Translations under genes and position numbers: made by a program
Shown: positions 26,696-38,792 of the stretch, in pieces
Layout: the number at the start of each line of letters is the position of its first letter
Position numbering within the stretch: the stretch's first letter is position 1
Assembly (NCBI RefSeq): GCF_030463535.1
Contig: NC_132900.1
Location: 24,483,456 to 24,547,455 of the forward strand
Length of the DNA stretch: 64,000 nt
Direction of reading: 5' to 3'
Origin: Salminus brasiliensis
Lineage: Eukaryota > Chordata > Actinopteri > Characiformes > Bryconidae
Notes under the pieces: generated by a model
Told to the model about the DNA's origin: nothing
The model's database searches: none
The model's input: the letters and a program-made list of their open reading frames with translations, nothing else

Positions 26696-27483
26696 GGACC
26701 TCCATGTCATCTTACTGAGCATAGACTCTGCAGTGGAAAATGAACTTAGAGAGTCTCGTGACACTAGAGCGTGAAAGACAGCACAACAAGCTGTTTGAGT
26801 GGTGTACAAGTTGACTGCACCCCAGAATAGCTAACGCTGGCCTGTTCTACATGGCAGAATATAACATACAGAAGATGGGAGATTCAAGCCCTGTGACCAG
26901 TGTTTTCAGATGTGCTCATGTCTGTCATTAAGTACATTGACATGCACACCAATGGTTGATGACTGATCTTCTAAGTAAGCTGTAATCATAAAATCAGTTT
27001 GATTACAGGGCCTAGTTGAGTTAAGCTTAGTCTGATTAAAATGTGATCCAGGCTGATGAGGAGGATGGGGTTTTAAGCCTTTGTTTCTCTGGCGTAGTAC
27101 AGTGGGTAACAGTAACGTGTTTCTAGTGGCAGTCTAGGGTTTGATTCATTGGCTGGGCAAAACCCCTAACACAGGATTCTCCTACCTGTGTAACTTCTCG
27201 TAAGTCACTAACTAATGATGTCTTGCACATCAAACGCAATATTTTGCACTGTGAAAATGCAACATGTCTGCCCCCTGTTCTAGACTTTCTATACCAGTCA
27301 CTGTTGCTTCTGGGGTTACCAGCCACAAAGATGGATCTGCTGTATGTCAGCATCTGATCTCCGCAAAGACCAGAAGAACGGTTTGTCTCCCTTGTTTTTG
27401 GAGTTAAAACAAGTGTGGGGAAACACTCAGCTGCATCTTAAATACTAACATGAAACTCCCTTCCCTGCCTGTTTGCCTAGGCA

Positions 27484-27722
27484 CACCGTTCACTCATGGC
27501 ATTAACATGCGTCTTGAGTGATCCAATCACAAATGATTGCATGAAAAACACCTGGTTGTTCACACCTGGCATTTTAAATGTGAACTCTTGTGATTGGATT
27601 TTTCACATCATTTCTGCTGGAGAAGGACATCAATAGTTAATCAAGAAGAGGCTGTGGTTTAAGCGGCTGGTTAGATTAGATCATCAAGGATGCATGTGAA
27701 TGCCAGGTGTGAACAGAGCCTA
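27484..27722. mobile_element. MITE-like element with inverted ends
   Basis: The left end ACCGTTCACTCATGGCATTA plus ACATGCGTC is mirrored at the right by GCATGTGAATGCCAGGTGTG plus AACAG, about 35-40 bases of imperfect inverted repeat. An internal copy of the same motif lies near 27556-27575 (GTTCACACCTGGCATTTTAA). There is no coding capacity. Target-site duplication was not resolved. Confidence 0.55.
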
Positions 27723-28708
27723 CGATGCAGATCCATGTATGTAAATTCAAGTAACCACAAGAAAAGCCGAGAGTAAAGACGTTTCTTTCAACTATTGAAA
27801 ACTATTTCAACTACAGACTCCTGCACATAAAGGCACTTAAGTTTGGAAGTTTTTCACATCACATTCACTGTGTATCAGCCTTTACTCTGAAGGAGCTGTA
27901 CCTAAATGCTATTCTCATACACTGTGAAGAGGCATCTCCCATTCTTCCAGTGATGCTGGAATGCCATCATGATTCTATCAAGGCTAACATGGGATGTGCG
28001 GCCTTGAAACAAAGGAGTGAAGGGCAAAGTTGTGTTGACCATTTAAGGCCTTGTACATGGTCACCTTTGATGTGTGCCCTTATTTTGCTTGATTTACAGA
28101 TCATTGGCATAAATGTTGGAATTATTTTTTTTCAGTATGTACTGTATCCTTAAAATGAAGTAATGGTATACTTCCCTTCTTTACATTTTCTCGTCACCTG
28201 TTGCACCTGTTGCCTTCTGAAAAGTACATGATGTTTTTCTTGGTACATGGTCTTTTGTGGGAGAACAGTCTCATGCTCATTTCAGAACGCCTACTGACCC
28301 AATCAGTGATGAAATATGATTGAAATATGAAATATGATTTCTTCACATCATATTTCAGACTATTTCAAACACAGGCAGTCAAATAGAATTGCTCGTGAGA
28401 TCAATCATGGACATTAACTTTTGCTTTGTTCTTTACTGCTGTCCATAAACCTCAAACAGGGGCTAGGTGTCACAAGCTCTCAGTCACTGTCGTCTCAAAA
28501 ACCTCCCCGAGTTTCTCTTGAAAATACCTCTAAACATATAGGCTTACGGTGAGGTTTTGCAACCCTTAAATTATCCTAAGATAATGGACAGATGTTGAAC
28601 TCAAATTCACTGCTTATAGGGAAAGGGTGCAAAGTTTGTGCTAAGATTTTAGTATTTTCTGTATCACACTTAACTTAAAGGAATGTTTCAGGGTAAATTA
28701 AGGAAAAT

Positions 28709-28831
28709 CCCTTTTTTTTTTTTTTTTTTTTTTTTGCAACTAGGCACAGGTGAAATAACAAATGTGTGTGTGTGTGTGTGTGTATATATGTATATATATA
28801 TATTGTGTGTGTATGTGTGTGTGTGTGTGTA
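28709..28831. repeat. Poly-T, then (TG)n/(TA)n microsatellites
   Basis: A T run at 28711-28735, then TG repeats at about 28763-28783, TA repeats to 28804 and TG repeats to 28831. The TG block lies close upstream of the duplicated pre-C segment. Confidence 0.9.
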
Positions 28832-29040
28832 GTACGATTGTATGTTTTGGAATTCTGTGCAACATGAGCGACATCTACTGGTCATTCGCTGGCACTACAT
28901 CACCAGTTCTCTACTGTTTTCTCTCGGTATGAAGAGGGAAGTCTGGAGTGCTAAAGAGAGGACGTTTTTGTTAAAACACATTAGTACGTTTACGTGTTTT
29001 ATATAAATGTTAATACATATGAACTGTGTTCATGGCCACC

Positions 29041-29544
29041 TAGCGCTAACCGTTTTGTCTAGCTGGTGAAAGGAGGGCGCTAAAGCAGCGGTTTAGATGC
29101 GATGCTCTAAGATCCCGGGGCAGAAGAAGCAGAGCGTACTTTTCGTTGTGAAGTTTCGGGATTTGGAGTTTTTCTGCGGTTTTTCTTTCTTACCTGTGTA
29201 AAAACATTTTACCTTAGAAAACCGTGGCGTGTGAAGAACCTCCACACACCGTTGCCTAGTCAGTGACGTAACAAAGGTAGCGCAGAGCTTGCCAATTGTT
29301 GCTATTGGACAATACGCCTCGGTGGTCGCTCCTGATTGGTCGGTTCTCGCTAGCCGTGAACTACTTATTCTTTATGGAGGCGCCATTTTGTTTTGTGTGA
29401 GTAGAGGAGAGTAATTTTGATTGTTAAGTTTAGGGTTTAATAGTTGTTCACACACGCGAGGAGCGTTTTCACTCAAAGCTGCAAAATAAATAACCACCTT
29501 AAATCAAACCATTGGTTTTTGCCGTCAGAACCCGGAGGAAGTCG
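29041..29544 (+). promoter_or_regulatory. Gene C double promoter and non-coding exon 1
   Basis: It carries both upstream types in series: the B/E-type block (GGAGGGCGCTAAAGCAGCGG, 29071-29090, with a following exon-like TTTCGGGATTTGGAG), then the pnrc2/A/D type. The latter has ATTGG boxes at 29304 and 29335 (31-base spacing) and CCATTTTG at 29383. Exon 1 ends CCGGAGGAAGTCG with donor GTAAGT at 29545. An intronic GCCGCCGCCGCCATGTTGG lies at 29587. It may use two start regions. Confidence 0.72.
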
Positions 29545-31700
29545 GTAAGTCGTAAAATTATTCACTTCTGTTTGTTAACAAAGCCCGCCGCCGCCGCCAT
29601 GTTGGTGAGGGGCTTTCATTGTTATGGTTTCAGTCAGAATTGATGACCGACATTTTTGTCTCCTTTACTTTTTATTTAAATGCGTCATTTAGGACTGAGA
29701 CTGTCTGTGAAGTTCGCTGTTTAGTTGGTAGCTATTTGTTTACTTCAGCACTTTGCGGTTAGCTATTAGCTACAGTATGAATGAGAGGCTGATGTAGTTA
29801 CAGATACGCGCTGCTAGATAAGTGTGTTGCAGTTGTTATTTGGGGGATTTTTCGTCCAGTCTTCCTAAAAAGGCTCCTGGTTCTGTGAGCTTTCTGGCCC
29901 GTCGTGCTGCTCTTTTGGAGTCCATGCACCAATTTGTTTTTAATGGTGTTTAGGCCTCCTGCGAAGGCAAAGTCTTCAGCTTGGACTCTTCAGGGAGTGT
30001 AAACATGCCTGTTAGGCACACTACAGGCTTCGAGCTTGGACTACTTAGCATAAAGAAAAAGTATTCGCACCATCTTACTTACAAATAATGTGCTTATTAT
30101 TATTATTAGCTACATATATTCTGCGATTTAAAGCCAGTCAGAAAACTATACTCAGAGATGGCTATCCATGTGTTCATATAGGCTGGTGGCCATTTTAAAA
30201 GCTGTAGCTATGAAAACTTTGGCCAAGAGAGTCCCATATATTGACTTTTCTTTATTATTATTTTTTAATGTTTTATCTTTTGAAAATGTGGGTGTCATTT
30301 GCTTTTTGCAAACTGACCAGATGTTTTAAACTATGCATAGCATGACTTGGATCTGAAAAATTGTTTTAAAGTAGTCCAGAGATATGGCACAGGTGCTGGC
30401 TATATAGTTTTAGAGATAAGCTAGCCTAGAGATAAGATTGTGATACACCAGTATATTATACCACTCCTTTACTGGCTTTTATTGTAAAGATCCACAACAC
30501 AGTACATTTTCAATTTACTAAGGTGAACAGTTTTAAAGAGTTCATATTATTGTGAGGCAGGCCTAAAGGGTACAGTACTCTGACAAGAAAAAGTAGCTAT
30601 AATTTAATAAACATTCAAGTGTTGGCTCATATTAAGGCAACATACATTTTGATGTCTAACCTAGATTTATGTTGAATGTTGTGATTAAAATGTTATTTTA
30701 TCAAATAGCTGATGCTAAAGTTAAGCCTAGCATGCTCCCATTAAGCTTATGTACATTGACTTTATGATCTATTTACATACCGACTTTAGAAGTTCCCTGA
30801 TGCTTGTCACTTTAAATGAAGCTTTAAAAGTACTTCTGCAATATTACAATGACAGTCTTAGACACTACGAATACACGTATTTAATAATAGATTCAGCAGA
30901 CAGTTGTGCAAGCTAGTTTGTTCTGCTTGATGTTGTATAGTTGGCCTTGAGGTAGCTGTTACTGCCTGTGGTGAATTAGCAGTAAAATGTGTCAAGGAAT
31001 TCATTTTTTTGTGCTAGATAAGCAGCCATTGGCAGTTGTTTCCAGTCTGAGCTACACTGTGCAGTTCTGCAGGGGGATTCAGGGCTCTCTCAGTTTTACA
31101 ATGTTTTAAACATGATTGATGTATGAAACATTACAGAAGTCCTGCATAATTAAGCATTTTCTTGGAAACGTTTATGTTGCATCCATCCCCATCGTTTATT
31201 GGTATTGACAGTCGACCAATTGGTGATTGGTAAAGGCCTCAAAAGTACTGACTGGTCCATTTCTAGATCATAATGTCTTGTATTATTATTATTATTATTG
31301 TTTTTCAGACAGTACAAACGGCACATGAGCTAAAGAATAAAGTAAAAGACAACCGAGAGAGACAGGGAAATGTTCCCTGTGCCACTGATTTTAGATGTTT
31401 CTTTGAGTTTTGTTGAGTTGAGATGCTTTTCTTCTCATGTCTGTTCTATGAAGTTTAAATGCGACACTTCCGATCCAACCTTTGGTGGAATGCATTATAG
31501 CATGTATACAGTGTAATGCATACCTGGTGATTGTTTGTTGGTAGAACATGCTGTTAATACTGTTTTTCTTTTGTCTTAAGGCGGCATCCAGTATGACCAA
31601 TATGGGAAGTGAAGGATACTCTGTATTGTCAAAGGAATGCTAACGAGTGAACATCAAGCGAACAGTCCCACGGTCTTCGTACACAAACACTGGCAGCAGA

Positions 31701-32897
31701 ATGGGTCGCACTGAAGAGCTCAGTGACTTTCAGCGTGGCACTATCATAGGATGCCACCTTTCCAAAAAATCGGTACGTGAAATTTCCACAATGCTGGAGA
31801 TGCCCCGGTCCACTGTGAGTAGTGTTATAGTGAAGTGGAAGCGTCTAGGAATCACGACACCTCTACCGCGAAGTGGTCGGCCACACAAGCTCTCAAACAA
31901 AGACATAAGGGTGCTGGAGCGTGTAGCAAGCGAAAATCGCCTGTCCTCTGTTATGGCACTCACTACAGAGTTCCAGACTGCATCTGGAAGAAACATCAGC
32001 CCCAGAACAGTTCGCCGGGAGCTTCACAGTTTGGGCTACCGTGGTCAAACGGCCACAAACAAGCCTAAGGCCTTCAAGCGCGCTGCAAAGCCTGCCTCAA
32101 ATGCTGCTGACATGGAAACAAGTGAGACGAAGGAAAACACGGTTTCCAGTAATGAAGGGTGAGTTTCTTGTGTGTGTTCCATGACTGATTTTTAATTTGT
32201 ACACTTGGTAACTTGCATACAGACAAAATTATGTTAAGTAGGCTTTTGTTAAAGCTGCTTTCACACAGAATGCAGAACATTACCTTCTGGCTTTTAGCAC
32301 ATTCAGTGCAAGAGCAGTAAGTGTGTCTGGTAGTTCTTTCCAACTGTGAGGAAAGGTTAGTTTTGTTTCTTTACACAAGCTGTATAATACCAGTCTTTGA
32401 ATGGAAGCATGGAAGCGGGCGTCTGCCCAATATGGTCTCCCAGGTTTGTACCAGTGTTTAAAGTAGCTAAGAAGAGGGAATCTCAAAAAATAAACTTGCA
32501 ACAGAGCACACAAACTTGCAACTTATGCGCAATGGTGTTGACTGCAGATTGTGCTGTCGTGAATAACCGTTACACATTAACCGAGCTGCAAAGAACTCTA
32601 CACAAAAAGGAAGTATTTAGCCTTTAACAAAGTTGTATAAGAAACTGAAAAAAACACCCCATCAGTTACAAGTACTAACAAGGTCTTTGTGTTAGGAACC
32701 CCAGCACCTGTGAAGAGGATCAGGGACCCGTGGATGCCCAGACAGCATCTGAGCCAGCAGCCCAGATTGTGGATGGAGAGGTCTCCACACCGAGCCACAG
32801 CACTGAGGCCCAGAGCAGAGATTTAAAGTCGTTCGAGGCCTTCCCCTTTATGGATTTGAACTTTACCAATGACGCTTCTTTTGGTTGTTTAAACTAA
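31701..32897 (+). CDS. Gene C: Tc1-derived double-HTH protein with full new C-terminus
   Basis: Exon 2 starts at 31581 (acceptor TTGTCTTAAG). CDS is 31701-32158 joined to 32696-32897 (acceptor TTGTGTTAG), 219 residues. It starts MGRTEELSDFQRGTIIGCHL. It has two HTH subdomains separated by PRSGRPHKLS and a basic segment TNKPKAFKRAAKPAS, and then exon 3: NPSTCEEDQGPVDAQ, a Ser/Glu-rich stretch, and an aromatic-acidic end FEAFPFMDLNFTNDASFG closing CLN-stop. That end resembles a transcriptional activation segment (inference). There is no DDE domain. Upstream in exon 2 a short ORF starting at the fossil pnrc2 ATG (MGSEGYSVLSKEC) precedes the coding start. Its tail is nearly the same as that of gene E, which supports real coding constraint. 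Confidence 0.78.
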
Positions 32898-33276
32898 TTA
32901 TAATGCCACAATTACTAAAAAAAAAAAAAACTCAACTGTTTCATTTGAGGTTGCATGTTTTGAGAACATGTTGATGAGCTTTTTTGACTGCTAACGTTTC
33001 TGCCGGTTATTTTCCTGATTATTTTTCTTGTAATGTTCTGAAAATAATTAAACTGTTTCAAGTTATGTTCCAAATTGTATGGCGTTCTCTTTCTATTGTC
33101 ATAGAAATAAGAGTGCTTCCATACATTTCTAAATGTTTCTCAGTGTAACTGTGGTAATTTCCCAAGTGTGAGTGTAGTGACAGAAGTTGCATGATCACCC
33201 TCCCCCCTTTATTATTATTTTTATTTTTTTATTGCATTTTTTTTAAACGTTATTACGAAGCAACTTTACAGGAATC

Positions 33277-33277
<1 letters not shown>

Positions 33278-33307
<30 letters not shown>

Positions 33308-33320
33308 ATATATATATATA
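33278..33320. repeat. (TG)n(TA)n microsatellite
   Basis: About 13 TG units followed by six TA units. Confidence 0.9.
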
Positions 33321-34574
33321 AAAAATTTCTTTTTTTTTTTTAAGTTTATATATGGTTTATGAACTGTAGTTTAATTATCTGTAACCCCTTTAAATCATAG
33401 TGTATCATTACATTTTGAACAGCTAATTTTCTGTATTACAAAAAGTAATACACATTTTATACAGTGTGTCTGAGCTATAGTCCGAGACAATGATGGGACT
33501 GAGAGCTGTAAGAGACCATGTGATATACTGTGCTCAGATTTATATTTGCATTTTGTATGTTTATTTTTATGCATGCATATATAATCATATAAACCATGGA
33601 GCTCTTTTGTGGTTAGATAGGCTTGTATATATCATGAGCCTCATTTCCTGAATCCTTGAGTGAGCACATGGATTTTGTTAGTGGAACGCAATGAGCCTGG
33701 GGTGAGTTGTTTTGGCTAACTTAAGCAAAGCTAACTTCAATAAGCACTGCTATTTTTTTTTTTTTTTTTGTCCATTTCTCTCCTAGCAGCAGTCCTGTGG
33801 TCATAATGACTATGTCTTTTTCCGCTGGACAACTGGCCCCAAGGTCCAAGTTCAGGTTTATATTCGTTTGACATCTAGGGTGATCAATTAGAACGTGACT
33901 GGTGTCCAAGTCTTCGCTTCTTTAGTTCTGGAGCTACAAGGCTAACATCGCTGACAAGCACTAGAAGTCAGGACTCATCCAAATCACAAATCCACGCCCA
34001 AAGCATTTTTCATCCTACTATTGTTGAGGTGTTGAGTGTGAAACCACCTCAGTCTTCAGCCGCACGAGTTAATGTTTATAGAAAGTAACTATGCCCTAAA
34101 CCAAATGAGCAAGTCTAGGCCACCTTAATCAAGACATGGATGACCTTCAAGATTTTTAGGATTTGGGTGACTGTTGACTCCCAGTGAATATTTCCAATGT
34201 TGTAGCTCCAGTTCAAATCTAAAGACACAAAATGGGGACACCAAACATGTCTTAGCTGGTTCACTGCATTTGAGTTGACACCTGTGTTTTGTAACACTTT
34301 TATTTGGATATGAGAATAATGGTTGCTATGAAATATTGCTCATGGTCTTAGCAAGAATCTGAGAAAAATCCAATGGTATATATGTAAGCATTTCAAGACA
34401 TCCGAAAATGTTCAAAAGTATAGACTGGGCTTGACTGAGAGGGCAAAACTGTCCCATTTCATTTAGATGAACATTGTTACATTACATATACATTAAATAT
34501 ATAACATATTTATTCAGTTAGTGTTCGTACCATGGAATTTAATGGAAAAAACATTGATTATCTTAATCTACAGA

Positions 34575-34830
34575 GGCATGGTTTGGAAGGGTTGCCAGGA
34601 GGAAGCCTCTTGTTCCTAAGTGAGAACATGGCAAAGTAAAGAACAGCAAAGTATTCTAGAGTCAACTGTGAGGTCGTCTACCCAACAAATTGGGTCATGC
34701 AACAGAACAATGAGCCCAATCACACCAGCAGATCTACAACAGAATGACTGAAACAAAAAACTCCATGTCAAAGTCCCAATTGAAACGATGTGGCAGGGCC
34801 TTAAGAAAGACCCCTAAGCAAAATAAAATA
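34575..34830 (+). pseudogene. Fragment of a Tc1-type transposase
   Basis: The text ATGCAACAGAACAATGAGCC, ATCACACCAGCAGATCTACA and CAGAATGACTGAAAC corresponds to the QQNNxPxHTSRSTTExLK region around the second catalytic residue of Tc1-type transposases. It is followed by a piece like the SPDLNPIEMLW region with stops and deletions. Too short to assign to a subfamily. Confidence 0.45.
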
Positions 34831-36112
34831 AAGCAGAGGAACCAGAGCTGGCAGAATATTTCAGTAATATATTGTTTACTAAAAAGATTAAGGCTTTACA
34901 AGAACAGTTAGTGTTAACTTGACTTGCCCAGGTACATCTGATTTGACAACCTATTGGAATACTTTCTTAAACTCTTTTCAAGTGAGGATGTGTCGTCATC
35001 AGTCTCATGCTCACCCTACCCCATTTCTTCACTTCTGATGACATCATTCAAATATGTTGCTTCTTTTAACTGTATTTGAACTTTTTAAGAACTTCTTCCA
35101 GTTTCTCAAACATTTGACTAGTATTATTTCTGAAAAAGAGATGCTGTATGAGAGATAATCACTTAATGGGTTTCGCCCTGGTCAAGGCCACTAGCCCTCC
35201 TAGAAACCCTGATCTTTGAGTTAAGACCTAAGTTATGCTGATTGCGTCTCCTTGAACACTAATGTCCCCAATCAGTTGAGTCACACTGCACACCAATTTA
35301 TCTATAAAAACTGTATATTTGATCTGATATTGATAGCTTGTATTATGGAACAGCGCAAAAGTGCCTGTAAAGTGCATGTTAATATGTCTTTATTTTGTGT
35401 TTTACTACTGCAAAGAGACAATTCACCATCTGCACTCAGTTTTCCACTCACCTTTACATGTGATTATGTGGCGTGATAATAAATGGGATATGATTTAATT
35501 TGATTTGTTCCAAAATGTGGACACAAAACATCATCCAGCTGATCCACCATCTTGGTTAAGTGAAAGACTGTAAATTATTCTTGTAATTTCCTTTAACAGC
35601 CTTGAGTTATATCAACACAGCCATATTGTTTAATCAGTATGTACTGTATTATTGCTGTTATTGTGAAATATATTTCCATATAGTACCATAGTAGTATAGT
35701 AGTATTACATTAGTAGTTGTAGCTGTTATGCAATGGGTGTTTTACCCAGCATTTAAAAAAAGAAATCTAAAGGTCAAAACTCAACAGTATTAAAATATTA
35801 TTTATTGTATTTTTTTGTAATTCAGTATTCCAGGTACACAAACCTGAATTTGATATATATATAAGCTGTGTCGTGACGGTAATAAAATGCAGCTCTAAAA
35901 TCTGATCATATGGGGATCATATGATCATACATTTTCAACACGGACATATTTTTTTATTAGTCATTAAATGTACATCCAAAACTGCAAAACAGGAGAAGCA
36001 CGAGCAGCTGGCACTGCTCACAGTGTCAACAAATGAGAGGAACAAGAAAGAGGAGTGAAAAATCTGATAGATGGAACTTGTGAAATGTTATATGTTCAAC
36101 AACATAAACAAA

Positions 36113-36116
<4 letters not shown>

Positions 36117-36187
<71 letters not shown>
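36117..36187. repeat. (AT)n microsatellite above gene D
   Basis: About 34 uninterrupted AT units, ending roughly 115 bases before the gene D CCAAT boxes. Confidence 0.95.
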
Positions 36188-36189
<2 letters not shown>

Positions 36190-36279
36190 ACACACGATAA
36201 ACCGAAAACGAAGTGTTTTCCTGTGTGAGAAACCTCCACTGCCTGGCTCCAGAAGACGTAGCGCTAACTACGGCATCAA

Positions 36280-36566
36280 CAAGCCCGCCTCGCTCCTCCT
36301 ATTGGACAATGCGCCTCGGTGTTCGATCTTGATTGGTCGGTTCCCGCCAGACGCGACCTGCTCATTCTTGATGGAGGCGCCGTTAGCGGAGGAGAAGAGG
36401 CTGAGGAGAGGAGAGGAGTGAAGAACAGAGCAGAGTAATCTTGGCTGTTAGTTTTGGTTGTGTAAAGGTTGTTTACACACCGTGTGAGGACGTCTTCACT
36501 CTGCAATATTAATAACCAGCCTGTATCAAACCACTAGTGTTCTCCACAGGAACCTCGAGGAGGTCG
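36280..36566 (+). promoter_or_regulatory. Gene D promoter and non-coding exon 1 (pnrc2-like)
   Basis: ATTGG boxes at 36301 and 36332 keep the 31-base spacing. The YY1-like site is degraded (GGCGCCGTTAGCGG in place of GCCATTTTG). Exon 1 ends CCTCGAGGAGGTCG with donor GTAAGT at 36567. Intron 1 is only 194 bases and lacks the intronic YY1-like motif seen in the other copies. Confidence 0.7.
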
Positions 36567-36887
36567 GTAAGTCTATTTTTAGGGACACCACCCCTAAAAT
36601 CTTTTTCAGCTCTGACGCATCTGATCCAGGACCACACCTGGGAATCTTTGGAGGAATGCATTATTGCACATATGCAGTGTAATGCACCTAGATAGTTACT
36701 GTTTTTAGAAGAGAACCTGCTGTTCATGCTGTTTATCTTTCTTTTCTGTCTGTCTTAAAGCATTGTCAAAAGTATGCGGACACACCATCTAATTAGTGGG
36801 CTCAGCTATTTCAGCCACACCCACTGCTAACAAGTGAACATCAAACGAACAGCCCCACAGTCTCTCTACCCTAACACTGGCAGCAGA

Positions 36888-37319
36888 ATGGGTCGCACTG
36901 AAGATCTCAGTGACTTTCAGCGTGGCACTATCATAGGATGCCACCTGTCCAAAAAATCGGTACATGAAATTTCTGCCCTGCTGAAGATGCCCCAGTCCAC
37001 TGTAAGTAGTGTTATAGTGAAGTGGAAGCGTCTAGGAGCTCCACCGCGAGGTGGCCGGCCACAGAAGCTCGCAAACCGAGACATCAAAGTGCTGGAGCGC
37101 GCAGCAAGTGGAAATGGTCTGTCCACTGTTACCGAGGTCCAGACCTCCTCTGAAAGAAACATCAGCCCCAGAACGGTTCACCAGGAGCTTCACACTTTGG
37201 CCGCAAAAAGGGCCGCAAACAAGCCTAAGGCCATCAAGCACATCAAGCCTGTCCTAAAACCAGACAACAAAGAAACTAGTGACACAAAAGAAAACACTGG
37301 TTCCAGTAATGAAGGGTGA
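36888..37319 (+). CDS. Gene D: shortened Tc1-derived double-HTH protein
   Basis: Exon 2 starts at 36761 after TGTCTTAAAG. The ATG at 36888 gives MGRTEDLSDFQRGTIIGCHL and 143 residues to the TGA at 37317-37319. It has 30 nt fewer than the other copies before the donor position, lost in several small deletions that all preserve frame: the linker reads GAPPRGGRPQK, the region before HTH 2 reads STVTEVQTSSERN, and the segment after it reads HTLAAKRAANKPK. The donor at the end of exon 2 survives as GTGACT but no exon 3 counterpart was found in the following 3 kb. The pnrc2-derived leader of exon 2 is missing, and exon 2 begins directly in Tc1 terminal-type sequence (CATTGTCAAAAGTATG). It may be a degenerating copy or a shorter isoform. 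Confidence 0.55.
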   Translation: MGRTEDLSDFQRGTIIGCHLSKKSVHEISALLKMPQSTVSSVIVKWKRLGAPPRGGRPQKLANRDIKVLERAASGNGLSTVTEVQTSSERNISPRTVHQELHTLAAKRAANKPKAIKHIKPVLKPDNKETSDTKENTGSSNEG

Positions 37320-37844
37320 CTTTTCTTGTGTGTGTTAATTTTTATTTTTATCTTTACACAAGGTTCTGTTTGGGAATGTGACCTATTGTGAGAATTTCTC
37401 TCACCAGTCTTTCCGTACTGTTATGCTTTTATCCATTATACCATTTTTGCCCATTGCAAAGAACTGTAGACTCATGGAAGATGTGTTTTTCTATTAAATT
37501 AATGAACTACAAATGATGTTTTTCATTTGTGGTCTTTTCACATGATATAAATAAAGAATGGTTGTGTAATGAGTCGTGTTTTGGTAAATGTCAAGTTCCC
37601 TCTCTTATCCTAGTGGCTGCAAACTCCCTGTTTTATAAGATAGCAGTCTCATGCTCAAATCAGACATCAATCAATCTACTGACACCATCAGTGTTTTTTT
37701 TAAATGATGTAGCATCTTTGGGTTAACGTAGAAAAACAGCAGAGTGGTCACCTTATTGACTTGTGTCTTATCTTTAGTAGTGTCTAAACTTAGAGGTATC
37801 TTTGAATTTTTTGGCCTATTCAAACTAGCTGAGGTTTTTCTTGG

Positions 37845-37917
37845 GTAAATAGCAAAGCACTTTGGACAAAGTCGCTCTGGATAAGAGTGTCTGCTAAACG
37901 CCTTAAATGTAAATGTT
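37845..37917 (+). repeat. SINE 3' tail
   Basis: GTCGCTCTGGATAAGAGTGT followed by CTGCTAAACGCCTTAAATGT is the widespread 3' domain of fish tRNA-derived SINEs. The tRNA head is missing. Confidence 0.65.
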
Positions 37918-38399
37918 AAATGGCATAAGATCAAACAGTAATACACATTAAGAGTGTCTACCAGTGTGGTGTAGCTCCTCCTCTGGCCTTGATGACCGTC
38001 TCACACCGCTTTGTTTTATGCAACCAGGCACAGGTACTCAGGACTGAAGAAAGTCCAGCCTAACTCAAGACTTTCCAGTGAAATACGTTGTTGGGAGTGA
38101 CGACACACCACAGCACTTTCTCATGTTTTCACAACATTCACACAAAATCTAAGGCTGTAAAATTGACCTTAAGAAAGCCCTTAGGTAAAACTCAAGACAT
38201 TTTCGCACTTAACTCTAACCCTTTCATGAATGGTGTCCACTATAGTGGACACAGAGTGATAAGCCATAACATAAATACCACCTGAGGACAGATAACAGAT
38301 CTGACCATTCGACTCATGGACTCCACAAGAGGGCCTTCTGTGGTATCAGCCACCAAGACGTTAGCAGCAGATAAGTTGTGTAGTAAGTTGTGAGGTGGG

Positions 38400-38640
38400 G
38401 CTTCTGTGGATCACATTAATTGACCCTGTCACCGGTTCACAGGTAAAAGGTTCCTTTCTTGAACTACTTTTGGTAGGTACTGACCACTACATACTGGGAA
38501 CACCCCAGTATTTTTGGAGATGCTCTGACCCATCCATGTCATTTTTCCTGTTGTTAACAACGTCACCTTCACAAACTGACTGTTTACATGGTGGCTAATA
38601 TAGCCCAACCCTTAACAGACGCCACTGTAGATGAAGATAC
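38400..38640 (-). pseudogene. Decayed Tc1/mariner-type HTH fragment (tentative)
   Basis: On the minus strand, GGGTCAGAGCATCTCCAAAA and GGGGTGTTCCCAGTATGTAG with TGGTCAGTACCTACC resemble the LGQSISKT..GCSRSAVVS region of a fish Tc1/mariner-type DNA-binding domain. Frames are broken. It is unrelated in detail to the A-E domain. Confidence 0.45.
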
Positions 38641-38792
38641 TCATAATATATGGGCATTTCTTAAACCTTTACTGTGTTGCTGAATAATTGATTTATTAAT
38701 ATTCCCTAAAAGCTACCCTGGAATATTACATCATAAATCCAAAATGGTGGCTGGCAGTGGACATCATCATGTGATATCTGGTAGATCTTATA

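Larger units (their letters stand above)
26696..29040. other. Spacer between genes B and C
   Basis: No gene. It contains a MITE-like element and a microsatellite (listed separately) and blocks shared with the A-B spacer. The segment just before gene C (28855-28930) matches the one before gene E (39545-39625), both with GACATCTA(C/G)TGGTCAT. Confidence 0.5.
32898..36279. other. Spacer between genes C and D, paralogous to the E-pnrc2 spacer
   Basis: No gene. Blocks recur in order in 41809-46240: GACAAGCACTAGAAGTCA (33952 and 42388), ACTGGGCTTGACTG (34423 and 43001), AAAATGTGGACAC with TGATCCACCA (35512 and 45095), and CTGGCACTGCTCA (36008 and 46042). C+D and E+pnrc2 thus arose from one large duplication. 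It also holds a decayed transposase piece and microsatellites. Confidence 0.65.
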
